64,000 nucleotides of DNA. Source: JABJOE01 sp964344145 (lineage in GTDB: Bacteria > Patescibacteriota > Patescibacteriia > UBA9934). The notes beneath the pieces are model-generated. The model made no database searches. It had not been told where the DNA came from and saw only the letters and a list, made by a program, of their open reading frames with translations. The position numbers and the translations under genes were made by a program. Shown in pieces: positions 16,067-23,615 of the stretch (its first letter is position 1; every line of letters begins with the position of its first letter). Location of the stretch: NCBI GenBank assembly GCA_964344145.1, contig CAYFME010000004.1:13643-77642 (forward strand), given 5' to 3'.

Positions 16067-18931
16067 GTGAAGCATGAGTCCCTTGCGATCCGCGGTGCGC
16101 GGGTCCACAACCTCAAAAACATCAATTGCGACATTCCTAAGAACAAACTTGTTGTGTTTACGGGACTGTCTGGCTCGGGAAAATCCTCTCTTGCCTTTGA
16201 CACGATCTATGCCGAAGGACAGCGACGCTACATGGAGTCACTGTCGTCTTACGCGAAACAGTTTTTAGAACTTCAAGATAAACCAGACGTTGATGAGATC
16301 GTCGGCTTGTCACCAACGATTGCCATTGACCAGAAATCTTCCTCGCACAATCCACGTTCAACCGTTGGAACGGTGACCGAGATTTACGATTACCTGCGCG
16401 TGCTTTTCTCACGCGTCGCTCAACCGCATCATCCAGAATCCGGTGAGCTGATTCGCAAAAATACCCTCGACGACTTAGCCCAAGAGATTATTGAGGCTGC
16501 CAAGTCAGACGAGGTCTTGTTGTTTGTACCGATGGTGCAGGATCAAAAGGGCGAGCACAATCAGGTTTTGGTTGCTGCGAAGAATGCTGGCTTTAAAGAG
16601 GTGCGCTACGACGGTCTTACGATGGATCTGGACGAGGCGATTGCCATGAAAAAGCACAAGAGCAAGAAGCACTCGATTGAGATTCTCGCTCAGCGCTTTG
16701 AGGGCGGTCAGGATATTCCGATCGAGCGTATGCGCGTGATCCTCGAGCAGGCGCTGGACCTTGGAAACGATCAACTGCTGATGTATCGCGATGATACGGG
16801 TGATGAGGTTGAGCTGGTACGTGGATACAATCTGCCCGGTGGCATGCGCATTCCAACTCCGGAGCCACGCTTGTTCTCGTTCAACTCGCCACACGGCGCG
16901 TGTCCCGACTGTACCGGTCTTGGCATGAAGTTGGTGCTTGAGCCAGATTTGGTGATTCCAAACAAACGTCTCACGCTCGCGCAAGGAGCGGTGAAGCCAT
17001 GGAGTCGCATCGCCGGCAATCAAAACGGCTACATGGAGATGCTCAAGGCCGTTTCAAAGAAGAAGAAGTTTAGCTTGAACAAGGAGCTTGAGACCTTCTC
17101 GCAGGAGAAGATGGACGTCTTGATGTACGGAACGGGAGATGACGTGTACGACGTGGCTGGTCGCGAGCTGACGTTCCCGGGTGTGGTCGGCATGCTGGAG
17201 GCAAAGTACAAGGAGACGAGCAGCGAGTATGTTCGCAAGGAGCTTGAGAGCTACATGCGCTCGATGGTGTGTCCTGACTGTGGCGGAAAGCGACTGCGCA
17301 AGGAGGTGCTGATGTTCACCATTGGTGGGACGTCGATTGCAGATGTAGTCTCACGACCGATTGAGGATGTGGTTTCATTCTTCGATGAGATTTTAGTAGC
17401 CACAAAGAAGGGTGGGGACAACGGAACAGTGCAGAAGGTGCTGTCCGAGGCGGAGCAGAAAGTGGTGGAGCGTGTGGCGCGCGAGGTGCACGAGCGCGTG
17501 AAGCATTTGGTGGACGTTGGACTTGGCTATCTTACGTTGGATCGTGCGGCGATGTCCCTCTCGGGTGGTGAGTCACAGCGCGTGCGCTTGGCTACACAGC
17601 TTGGCGCGGCGCTCTCTGGCGTGATCTATGTATTGGACGAGCCGTCGATTGGACTACATCCACGCGACAATGGTCATCTGATCGATACGGTGAAGCGTTT
17701 GCGCGACCTTGGAAACTCCGTGCTCGTTGTTGAGCACGATGAGGAGATGATCGAGGCGTCTGATTACGTGTTTGATATCGGACCAGGAGCAGGTGAGTAC
17801 GGCGGACAGATCGTCTCGCACGGCACACCCTCGCAGCTGAAGAAAGACAAGGAGTCGCTGACCGGGCAATATTTGACCGGCAAGAAGTCGTTGACGGTTC
17901 CAAAGAAGGTGCGTCCAGGAAACAAGAAGAAGATTACGGTTGTGGGAGCGGTGGAGCATAACCTGCAAAACGTCAGCGTGGACATTCCATTGGGAACACT
18001 CGTCTGCGTGACCGGAGTGTCGGGCTCGGGAAAGTCGACGTTGATTCTCGACATCCTCGGCCGAGCGCTTTCAAAGCATTTCTACCGCGCGAAGGCCTAT
18101 CCTGGTCAGCACAAGGAGATTAAAGGTCTGAAGAACATCGACAAGGTCGTGACGGTCGATCAGTCGCCAATTGGTCGCACGCCGCGATCAAACCCGGCAA
18201 CGTACACAGGCGTCTTTACCGCGATTCGGGATCTCTTTACCGAGGTGCCAGAGGCAAAGCTGCGCGGATACGATGCAGGAAAGTTTAGCTTTAACGTGAA
18301 GGGTGGGGGACGCTGCGAGAACTGTTCTGGTGACGGACAGATTCGTATTGAGATGCAGTTCATGCCTGATGTGTACTCCGATTGTCCCGAGTGTTCTGGT
18401 CGTCGGTATGTGCCTGAGGTTTTAGAGATCCACTATCGTCAAAAGAACATCGCGGACGTGCTCGATATGACCGTGGACGAGGCACGACGCTTCTTTGCTA
18501 ATCGCTCAAACATCTACGATAAGCTCAACGTCTTGCATGAAGTCGGTCTTGGCTACTTGAAGCTTGGACAGTCAGCGACTACGCTCTCAGGTGGTGAGGC
18601 GCAGCGAGTGAAGCTCGCGACCGAGCTTTCACGACGAGCGACAGGAAAAACGCTGTACATTCTTGATGAGCCTACGACCGGTCTGCACTTTGATGACGTC
18701 GGAAAGCTTCTGGGAGTCCTCCATGCATTGGTTGATAAAGGAAACACCGTGCTTGTGATCGAGCACAGTACGGATGTGATGAAGTCCTCGGATTGGATTA
18801 TTGATATGGGTCCGGAAGGGGGTGTGAAGGGCGGAGAAGTGGTCGGAGAGGGAACGCCAAAGGAGATTGCCAAGAAAAAAACGCATACGGGAAAGGCCTT
18901 GAAAGAGGCGATGGCAACGAAGAAGAAATAG
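16067..18931 (+). CDS. uvrA: Excinuclease ABC subunit A
   Basis: Damage-recognition ATPase of nucleotide excision repair; a dimer works with UvrB on DNA. 954 residues, the usual length. Two ABC modules: Walker A GLSGSGKSSLAFDTIYAEGQ near residue 33 and GVSGSGKSTLILDILG near 650; signature and Walker B LSGGESQRVRLATQLG with LDEPSIGLHP, then LSGGEAQRVKLATELS with LDEPTTGLHF. Zinc-finger Cys pairs are CPDCTGLG/CPDCGGK and CENCSGDG/CPECSGRR. The start is GTG at 16067 (MKHESLAIRGARVHNLKN); a TTG at 16052 is an alternative. Single gene between its promoter and a strong terminator. Confidence 0.97.
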   Translation: MKHESLAIRGARVHNLKNINCDIPKNKLVVFTGLSGSGKSSLAFDTIYAEGQRRYMESLSSYAKQFLELQDKPDVDEIVGLSPTIAIDQKSSSHNPRSTVGTVTEIYDYLRVLFSRVAQPHHPESGELIRKNTLDDLAQEIIEAAKSDEVLLFVPMVQDQKGEHNQVLVAAKNAGFKEVRYDGLTMDLDEAIAMKKHKSKKHSIEILAQRFEGGQDIPIERMRVILEQALDLGNDQLLMYRDDTGDEVELVRGYNLPGGMRIPTPEPRLFSFNSPHGACPDCTGLGMKLVLEPDLVIPNKRLTLAQGAVKPWSRIAGNQNGYMEMLKAVSKKKKFSLNKELETFSQEKMDVLMYGTGDDVYDVAGRELTFPGVVGMLEAKYKETSSEYVRKELESYMRSMVCPDCGGKRLRKEVLMFTIGGTSIADVVSRPIEDVVSFFDEILVATKKGGDNGTVQKVLSEAEQKVVERVAREVHERVKHLVDVGLGYLTLDRAAMSLSGGESQRVRLATQLGAALSGVIYVLDEPSIGLHPRDNGHLIDTVKRLRDLGNSVLVVEHDEEMIEASDYVFDIGPGAGEYGGQIVSHGTPSQLKKDKESLTGQYLTGKKSLTVPKKVRPGNKKKITVVGAVEHNLQNVSVDIPLGTLVCVTGVSGSGKSTLILDILGRALSKHFYRAKAYPGQHKEIKGLKNIDKVVTVDQSPIGRTPRSNPATYTGVFTAIRDLFTEVPEAKLRGYDAGKFSFNVKGGGRCENCSGDGQIRIEMQFMPDVYSDCPECSGRRYVPEVLEIHYRQKNIADVLDMTVDEARRFFANRSNIYDKLNVLHEVGLGYLKLGQSATTLSGGEAQRVKLATELSRRATGKTLYILDEPTTGLHFDDVGKLLGVLHALVDKGNTVLVIEHSTDVMKSSDWIIDMGPEGGVKGGEVVGEGTPKEIAKKKTHTGKALKEAMATKKK

Positions 18932-18940
18932 TCCGAAAAT

Positions 18941-18974
18941 AAAAGAACAGGCCATAATGCCTGTTCTTTTATTT
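18941..18974 (+). terminator. uvrA terminator
   Basis: AAAAGAACAGGC-cataat-GCCTGTTCTTTT followed by ATTT; a classic intrinsic terminator. Confidence 0.9.
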
Positions 18975-18996
18975 GGCTAACTTTAGCCACATACTC

Positions 18997-19025
18997 TTGA
19001 CAAAAAGGCAAAAATATGCTAGTAT
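18997..19025 (+). promoter_or_regulatory. Promoter of the 19149 cassette
   Basis: TTGACA (18997-19002), 17 nt, TAGTAT (19020-19025). A leader of about 115 nt follows, starting with a GGGC-tgaga-GGCCC hairpin. Confidence 0.8.
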
Positions 19026-19148
19026 ATGTTCGTTGGGCTGAGAGGCCCTTCCCGCAAGGAGCTGACCGTCGCGCAGTGCGGCGGAGGTGACCAAGCGGTT
19101 CTATGGAAATGGCGCCTACCGCAAGGGGGCGACCATACGGAGTGAGAG

Positions 19149-19586
19149 ATGAGCTGGACTAACCCCGAGAGCGCGGACCTGCAGTACGACTACAACAACG
19201 GCGTGGTCGCTGTCCGCGTGGGCTCCAAGGGTGCCCTGGTGTCGCTGGCGCGCAAGCGCGGCAGCGACGAGTCGCAGGAGTTGGTGTGGGTGTTCTGCGA
19301 CAGCGGCACCTACACTCAGGATAACGGTGACGTCATGGAGCGCTACCAGTACCGCGGTATCCGTGTGGGTACCCGCGAAGACTGGAAGCGGTTCAAGCGC
19401 ATGTGTGAGGAGGTCGGCGTGAGCGTCGCCTGCTGCGGCATGTACGTGCCCTGCAGCAACGGGCAGCGCAACTACGGCCAGAACGACGACGGCCGCCCGA
19501 TGGCGAGCTTCACCGACGACGAGATCGCCCGCTTGCGCTTCGATCTGCCGACCCGCCAGACCCTGATGGCCGAGCTGGCCGCCTGA
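19149..19586 (+). CDS. GC-rich cassette gene, unknown function
   Basis: 145 residues, MSWTNPESADLQYDYNN, with a purine-rich SD (GGAGTGAG) just upstream. The protein looks soluble, with several beta strands in the first 90 residues (GVVAVRVGSKGALVSL, ELVWVFCDSGTYTQ), three Cys near 105-112 (VACCGMYVPC), and a helical end. No family is recognised. The coding sequence is markedly GC-rich with G/C third positions, between AT-richer uvrA and rplS. It has its own consensus promoter, a long leader, and a terminator with U-run. A free-standing acquired unit is the best reading. Confidence 0.75.
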   Translation: MSWTNPESADLQYDYNNGVVAVRVGSKGALVSLARKRGSDESQELVWVFCDSGTYTQDNGDVMERYQYRGIRVGTREDWKRFKRMCEEVGVSVACCGMYVPCSNGQRNYGQNDDGRPMASFTDDEIARLRFDLPTRQTLMAELAA

Positions 19587-19616
19587 CCACAACCCCTCAA
19601 CTTCAACCTCTAACCT

Positions 19617-19670
19617 GCCCCGCGCAGCGAGACCTCTCACGGCTCGTTCGTGCGGGGTCTTCGTTTTTTC
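19617..19670 (+). terminator. Terminator of the 19149 cassette
   Basis: CCCCGC...GCGGGG outer stem with a GCGAG/GCTCG inner stem, followed by TCTTCGTTTTTTC. Confidence 0.75.
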
Positions 19671-19690
19671 TCCTTTCTCTTGAAAAACAA

Positions 19691-19823
19691 AAAATAGGAT
19701 TTCACTTGAGGGAGCTCTGAGGACGATTTGCTTGGTCCCCCGCCTAAGGCGGGGGAAATCGTCCGAAGCGCTAGACGAGCGGCCGCTGGAGCCGCTCGTC
19801 GTCCCGAAAGGAGATCCTATTTT
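19691..19823 (-). terminator. Multi-branched terminator overlapping the rplS stop codon
   Basis: On the minus strand AAAATAGGAT (19823-19814), which contains the rplS stop, pairs with ATCCTATTTT (19700-19691) and runs into a U-rich tail. Inside are two strong hairpins: GACGAGCGGC/GCCGCTCGTC, and GACGATTT/AAATCGTC enclosing CCCCCGCC-tta-GGCGGGGG. A three- or four-way junction closing an intrinsic terminator is unusual. Confidence 0.65.
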
Positions 19824-20422
19824 GTTTCACTCTTCACCTCTTTCATCTTTCGCTTGAAGCGGCGCTTCTTGAATCCACGCTTCGTGCTCTTCTTGAGGAA
19901 GTTCAGCTTGGCACGTCGCACACGATACTTCTTCACCACTTCCACTTTCGTCACGTTTGGCGAGGACAATGGGTAGATCTTTTCAACCATCCAACCCTTT
20001 GAGTCCTTTCGCACCGTCATGGTCTTGGAAACGCCTCCGCCTTTCATGCCAATAACCATTCCTTGGAAGACCTGAATGCGCTCGCGCTTGTCGCCCTTAG
20101 GTGAGACGTCCAGAATGCGCTCGTGAACGCGTACCATCATTCCTGGCGTAATGTCCTGGTAGGGGAGTTCTTTGACTTCCTCAGGGACGATTTCCTCTTC
20201 AGTCTCCTCGGACGCTTCGCGGCCGGTGATCTCTTCCTCCGAAACCTCTGCTGCCGGAGCCTCTGCCTCTGGGGCTTCCACTTCCGCAGCTTGCGCTTCT
20301 TCTTTTGGCTCAGCTTTTGATTCCTCAGCTGGCTTTTCTTCTGGAGCTGCTTCGGCCTGAGGCTCTACCTCCGGCGTCTCCTCTACCTTCTGCTCTTCAT
20401 TTTTGTTCTCTTCATCACTCAT
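19817..20422 (-). CDS. rplS: 50S ribosomal protein L19 with long acidic N-terminal extension
   Basis: Large-subunit protein at the 30S-50S interface. The L19 core begins near residue 90 (ITPGMMVRVHERILD) and shows the family blocks RIQVFQGMVIGMKGGG, SKTMTVRK and the basic tail. Before it are about 85 residues of nearly pure Glu, Ala, Pro and Lys, predicted disordered and absent from ordinary L19 (about 115 residues). The start MSDEEN at 20422 is chosen because upstream codons lie in the promoter-leader region. A consensus promoter lies at 20492-20520 with a 70-nt leader and no SD. The usual partners (rpsP, rimM, trmD) are not adjacent. Confidence 0.93.
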   Translation of the reverse strand: MSDEENKNEEQKVEETPEVEPQAEAAPEEKPAEESKAEPKEEAQAAEVEAPEAEAPAAEVSEEEITGREASEETEEEIVPEEVKELPYQDITPGMMVRVHERILDVSPKGDKRERIQVFQGMVIGMKGGGVSKTMTVRKDSKGWMVEKIYPLSSPNVTKVEVVKKYRVRRAKLNFLKKSTKRGFKKRRFKRKMKEVKSETK

Positions 20423-20491
20423 AGGATGATCGTTAGATCGCCAGCGGAAGGGAGAGAACCCCTTCATCCACGTATTTCTTAAGACGGCGGA

Positions 20492-20520
20492 ATTGTAGAA
20501 AAAGTGGCGTTTTTTGTCAA
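20492..20520 (-). promoter_or_regulatory. rplS promoter
   Basis: Minus strand TTGACA (20520-20515), 17 nt, TACAAT (20497-20492). The -35 borders the AAGGTT-type element. Confidence 0.85.
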
Positions 20521-20523
20521 GGT

Positions 20524-20555
20524 CAAGGTTAGACCTTGCCAAGGTTTAACCTTGG
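20524..20555. repeat. AAGGTT-type palindromic element, copy B
   Basis: CAAGGTTAGACCTTG followed by CCAAGGTTTAACCTTGG. The stop codon of the CMP-kinase-like gene (20546-20548) and its last two codons lie inside the element. Confidence 0.8.
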
Positions 20556-21139
20556 AGATGTCGTGCAATGGCAATAACTGTTTGTTCGAACACTTCGTCG
20601 ATGGTGAGGTCGGATGTGTCGGTGACAACGTCAAAGTTTTCTAGATCGTATACGTTGATGTTGTAATACCCTTGATAGCGTTTTTCTTCAGATGCTTTGC
20701 GCTCGGTATTTGCCTGTACAAGCTCCTCAACGGATCCGTATTTGTCTCGGTTGTCGTTTTTATCCTTCCAGATGCGTTGCGCAGCAGCTTGAGGATCAAC
20801 AGCGAGGAAGACTTTCACATCTGGGTTTTCAACAAAGTACCAAGCTGTGCGCCCTTCAAATATACCGCGTTCGGTATGTATTGATTTTTCACGCTGCAGT
20901 TCATCCAAACGTCGATCAACCTCATCATCTTCATTAAGAAGTTTATTAAAGTCATCGAGTGAAAGGCCTTTTGCCGCGGCCTCGTCGCGCATCATTTGCC
21001 CAACGTAATTACGAGGGATTTCAAGCTTCTCTGCTAACTGTTTCGCAAACGTTGATTTTCCAGATCCAATATCGCCACTCACGGTGATGCGAAGTGGGGA
21101 CGTGTTGTTGAGTTTTGCGATGGCTTCGTCAAAGGTCAT
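20546..21139 (-). CDS. Cytidylate kinase-like P-loop kinase
   Basis: 197 residues. The P-loop GDIGSGKSTFAKQLAEKL (residues 22-39) and the lid region (RGIFEGRTAWYF, later ERKASEEKRYQGYYNINVYD) match the short CMP/dCMP kinase family, which phosphorylates CMP for nucleotide supply. The C-terminus reads IAIARHLQG; the final QG and the stop are supplied by palindromic element copy B, so the native end may have been changed by its insertion. The ATG overlaps the end of the pseudouridine synthase gene by 4 nt (ATGA), indicating translational coupling. Other small nucleoside kinases are possible. Confidence 0.75.
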   Translation of the reverse strand: MTFDEAIAKLNNTSPLRITVSGDIGSGKSTFAKQLAEKLEIPRNYVGQMMRDEAAAKGLSLDDFNKLLNEDDEVDRRLDELQREKSIHTERGIFEGRTAWYFVENPDVKVFLAVDPQAAAQRIWKDKNDNRDKYGSVEELVQANTERKASEEKRYQGYYNINVYDLENFDVVTDTSDLTIDEVFEQTVIAIARHLQG

Positions 21140-22044
21140 ATCGTTGGGATCGTTTCAAGAACCGTTTCAAGTTTTTCTGGAAGAGGAGCAGTGAATGTTT
21201 GCTCCTGTCCGTCGGGCAGCGCGATCGTTAGCTCACGCGCGTGCAAGAACAGTCGCCCAATCTCCATCGGTTTCACACCACGTTGACGATAGAGTGTGTC
21301 GCCGACCACGGGATGGTCCATGGCAAAGAAGTGAACGCGGATTTGGTGTGTGCGACCGGTCTCGATGTTCACGTCGACCAGCGTGTGGTGTGGGTAGGCT
21401 TTGATCGTGTCGTAGTGCGTGACCGCTCGTTTTCCCTCCTTGCCGTTTGGCTTGGCAGCCATGCGTCCGGTTGTTTTGGATCGAGCGATGGGGAAGTCAA
21501 TCGTGTCGCTTGGGAGCGAGAGCTGTCCGTGCACAAGAACCGTGTAGCGTTTGGTGGTGAGTCGATCTTGGAATTGTGTTTTTAGATGGTCAAAGGCTGC
21601 CTGCGTCTTGGCAATGATCATCACGCCGGAGGCAAACTTGTCCAAGCGATGAACAAGGCCGGCACGCTTTGGATCATCACCTACCTCGGCGATCTGTGGC
21701 CAGCGGTCAATGAGTGCGTCCACGAGCGTAAACTCGGTGGATTGTTCTGCTTCGTGCACGAGGACACCAGCGGGTTTGTTAATGACCACTGCGTCATCGT
21801 TTTCAAAAAGGACGTCGAACGTCGGCAGGTCGCCGGTCTTTTCGGGTTTGGAAAGAATGGCAGGATCGTACGTGACGGTCATTGATGCGTCGACAAGCGT
21901 TCGTGCGTTGGCCGGCTCGTCGTTCACAAGGATGTGACCGGCTTTGATAGCCTTTTGAATCTGCGATCGACTGAGTTCAAGGGCTTGTGTGGCGAATTTG
22001 TCGAGCCGTTGGGGCTCAGACTGATCAAATAGGAGAGGTTTCAT
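21136..22044 (-). CDS. RluA-family 23S rRNA pseudouridine synthase
   Basis: 302 residues. An N-terminal S4 RNA-binding domain (RLDKFATQALELSRSQIQKAI) is followed by the catalytic domain with AGLVHRLDKFASGVMIIAKT, which carries the essential Asp in the HRLDK motif, and by RTHQIRVHF near the end. This is the RluD/RluC layout; the target uridines cannot be told. Start at 22044 (MKPLLFDQSEPQ) fits a TTGACG / 17 nt / GATAGT promoter ending 6 nt upstream, hence leaderless. It is coupled to the CMP-kinase-like gene by an ATGA overlap. Its promoter overlaps that of the divergent GC-rich cassette at 22138. Confidence 0.92.
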   Translation of the reverse strand: MKPLLFDQSEPQRLDKFATQALELSRSQIQKAIKAGHILVNDEPANARTLVDASMTVTYDPAILSKPEKTGDLPTFDVLFENDDAVVINKPAGVLVHEAEQSTEFTLVDALIDRWPQIAEVGDDPKRAGLVHRLDKFASGVMIIAKTQAAFDHLKTQFQDRLTTKRYTVLVHGQLSLPSDTIDFPIARSKTTGRMAAKPNGKEGKRAVTHYDTIKAYPHHTLVDVNIETGRTHQIRVHFFAMDHPVVGDTLYRQRGVKPMEIGRLFLHARELTIALPDGQEQTFTAPLPEKLETVLETIPTI

Positions 22045-22050
22045 GGCGAC

Positions 22051-22079
22051 ACTATCGCATCTTGACACGTCCACGTCAA
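22051..22079 (-). promoter_or_regulatory. Promoter of the pseudouridine synthase operon
   Basis: Minus strand TTGACG (22079-22074), 17 nt, GATAGT (22056-22051), 6 nt before the ATG. Confidence 0.65.
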
Positions 22080-22090
22080 TGCGATAAGGT
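22062..22090 (+). promoter_or_regulatory. Promoter of the 22138 cassette
   Basis: TTGACA (22062-22067), 17 nt, TAAGGT (22085-22090). It overlaps the minus-strand promoter of the RluA-family gene almost completely. Confidence 0.75.
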
Positions 22091-22137
22091 TCGCCGTTCT
22101 TGCCGTATACTGGTAAGTACGGGACCAAGGAGGGCCC

Positions 22138-22773
22138 ATGGCACATTCCAAGCCGCAGGACGCTTGCGGACAGGTACGGGTCTTCTTCGATGGCCTACCT
22201 GCGAACATCGGTGGCGGTGAGCTCTCGCCCACGCTGCGCTTGAGCTACGACGACACGTCCCAGGCACTGACCTTCGTAGTCGGTCTGGGGGGCGATCGGG
22301 CGATGTCCGTGCAGGAGGTCGAGGTTCGTTCCCTGATCGAGGTGATGGTATCCAAGTCCTTGGTTCGCACCACGCACAGCGGTCACTACGTCGTTCGACT
22401 CCCCAACGGATCGAGCTACCGCGCTCCGCCTGCGGTCGAGATCGACCTCACGCTCACCCGCGCGACGCTTCATGTCGGCGATGGCTACGACGACGTGTCG
22501 TTCCCGTTCATCGCCCCGGTGCACGTCGTGCGTGTCAACGGCAGGTGCCGCACGCCCCTGTTGGGCCTGCGCTTCGGCACCAGGGCGGTCAAGCTGATGC
22601 TCGACATCGACGTCCGGAGCTTCTGCCTTGCGTTGCTGCATCTAGGAGCGCTGGATCCGATGGGAGCGCCACCTACGGGCACCGGTCGTTCCGTGGGCTC
22701 GTACCGCTTCCAGGTCGGCCTGCCGGCCAGGCCGCTCGCCGGTTCTCGTCACGGCTCTGGCGACGCCGCCTGA
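22138..22773 (+). CDS. GC-rich cassette gene, unknown function
   Basis: 211 residues, starting MAHSKPQDACGQVRVFFDGL after a textbook AGGAGG SD. Several amphipathic beta strands are seen (LRLSYDDTSQALTFVVGLGG, DVSFPFIAPVHVVRVNGR), so an all-beta or alpha/beta fold is likely. There is no signal peptide or membrane helix, and the last 35 residues are low-complexity Gly/Pro/Ser/Arg. No family is recognised. It is strongly GC-rich with its own promoter and hairpin terminator, and it faces away from the native pseudouridine synthase gene. Codon use sets it apart from every neighbour. Confidence 0.7.
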   Translation: MAHSKPQDACGQVRVFFDGLPANIGGGELSPTLRLSYDDTSQALTFVVGLGGDRAMSVQEVEVRSLIEVMVSKSLVRTTHSGHYVVRLPNGSSYRAPPAVEIDLTLTRATLHVGDGYDDVSFPFIAPVHVVRVNGRCRTPLLGLRFGTRAVKLMLDIDVRSFCLALLHLGALDPMGAPPTGTGRSVGSYRFQVGLPARPLAGSRHGSGDAA

Positions 22774-22779
22774 TCACGT

Positions 22780-22820
22780 CCCGCTGCCTGCCACCGACAC
22801 GACTCGGGGCAGGCGGCGGG
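22780..22820 (+). terminator. Terminator hairpin of the 22138 cassette
   Basis: CCCGC-TGCCTGCC paired with GGCAGGC-GGCGGG over a loop of about 14 nt, 7 nt after the stop. Confidence 0.65.
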
Positions 22821-22821
22821 A

Positions 22822-22850
22822 TTGCGCTTTGGGGTAAAAATCAATAAGAT
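22822..22850 (+). promoter_or_regulatory. Promoter of tRNA-Ile(UAU)
   Basis: TTGCGC (22822-22827), 17 nt, TAAGAT (22845-22850), 23 nt before the tRNA. Confidence 0.7.
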
Positions 22851-22873
22851 AGGGGAGCTAGGAGCGATCGGAT

Positions 22874-22946
22874 GGGGGTGTAGCTCAGGGGTTAGAGCGC
22901 GAAGCTTATATCTTCGTGGTCGATGGTTCAAATCCATCCACCCCCA
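22874..22946 (+). tRNA. tRNA-Ile (anticodon UAU), no encoded CCA
   Basis: 73 nt. Acceptor GGGGGTG/CACCCCC, D-stem GCTC/GAGC, anticodon stem CGAAG/CTTCG with loop CTTATAT, giving UAU at positions 34-36, T-stem GATGG/CCATC. It should read AUA directly. Most bacteria read AUA with a CAU tRNA modified to lysidine. The 3' end continues as CCC, so CCA must be added by an enzyme such as the one at 24013-25467. Confidence 0.88.
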
Positions 22947-22959
22947 CCCGAGATCTTCT

Positions 22960-23130
22960 ATGTTCTACGTCACAGCAGCGTTATTTCTCCTAGGCATCTA
23001 TTTTGCCTTTTCCGGATATCGTAATGGCGACCCTCAAAAAAAGGGGATGGCCCTTGCGTTGTTTATGGCTGGTTTTGGCACCTTGCTGATTATGTTTTTT
23101 GCCTTGTCCGCTCTTGATATTTCCTTATGA
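22960..23130 (+). CDS. Small membrane protein, unknown
   Basis: 56 residues: MFYVTAALFLLGIYFAFSGY, then GNGD-type polar turn, then a second hydrophobic helix (GMALALFMAGFGTLLIMFFAL). It starts 13 nt after the tRNA-Ile and its stop overlaps the next gene by 4 nt (ATGA), so it is probably co-transcribed with the tRNA and with the downstream membrane gene. No family is recognised. Without an SD, translation may depend on the read-through transcript or a processed 5' end. Confidence 0.6.
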   Translation: MFYVTAALFLLGIYFAFSGYRNGDPQKKGMALALFMAGFGTLLIMFFALSALDISL

Positions 23131-23615
23131 TCGTCGCTCCGCACATCGTCGAACTTTCCATCATCCTGTTTCTGGTTTATTGGCTTGTCGGTGGGGTGTT
23201 CTTCGCGATCATCGCGTTGTTTCGTGCGAGCAAGATTCGCAAGGCGCAGTTTAGCTGTTTGTTCACGTTGACAAGTTTGGCTTGTGCCGTAGCGGCATCG
23301 ATTGCCGGTACACAACTCGGAGGTCGCGCCATTCATCAGTGCTTGCGTCAGGCGGACGGATACTTTTCATCATTGGCAGCCGTTATTTCCTGCGGCGTTT
23401 TGCCACTGACATTTTCTGCACTTATCGGCATGCTGGTCTTGATCATCGCTGGTCTCTTTTTCTTGCTCATTTCCCGATCGCGCAACCAGTCATGGGTTGA
23501 CGAGCGTAATCCAGAAGATTCTCCTTTGCCGGGTGTGCAGGCTCCGATTGAGCAGACCGATGAATTGACACCGAAGCAAAACGGAGATATTGTTTCGTCG
23601 CAAACGCGCATATAG
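23127..23615 (+). CDS. Membrane protein of unknown function; stop codon lies inside a tRNA gene
   Basis: 162 residues with about four hydrophobic segments (residues 8-30, 42-62, 80-103, 98-118) and a polar 45-residue tail (NQSWVDERNPEDSPLPGVQA). No known motif. It is coupled to the 56-residue membrane gene by an ATGA overlap. Its last codons and TAG stop (23613-23615) fall within the first 10 bases of tRNA-Val(GAC), and the tRNA promoter lies inside its C-terminal coding region, so the tail may have been set by the tRNA unit. Function unknown. Confidence 0.6.
   Translation: MIVAPHIVELSIILFLVYWLVGGVFFAIIALFRASKIRKAQFSCLFTLTSLACAVAASIAGTQLGGRAIHQCLRQADGYFSSLAAVISCGVLPLTFSALIGMLVLIIAGLFFLLISRSRNQSWVDERNPEDSPLPGVQAPIEQTDELTPKQNGDIVSSQTRI
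23565..23593 (+). promoter_or_regulatory. Promoter of tRNA-Val(GAC), inside a CDS
   Basis: TTGACA (23565-23570), 17 nt, TATTGT (23588-23593), 12 nt before the tRNA. Confidence 0.75.

Noticed and set aside
19026..19145. 39-codon ORF in the leader of the 19149 cassette
   Set aside because: Its ATG overlaps the -10 box and would precede the transcription start; no SD.
22749..22937. Minus-strand ORF of 62 codons (MDLNHRPRRYKLRAL...)
   Set aside because: It is antisense to tRNA-Ile and to the cassette terminator; such reading frames are a known artefact over tRNA genes.
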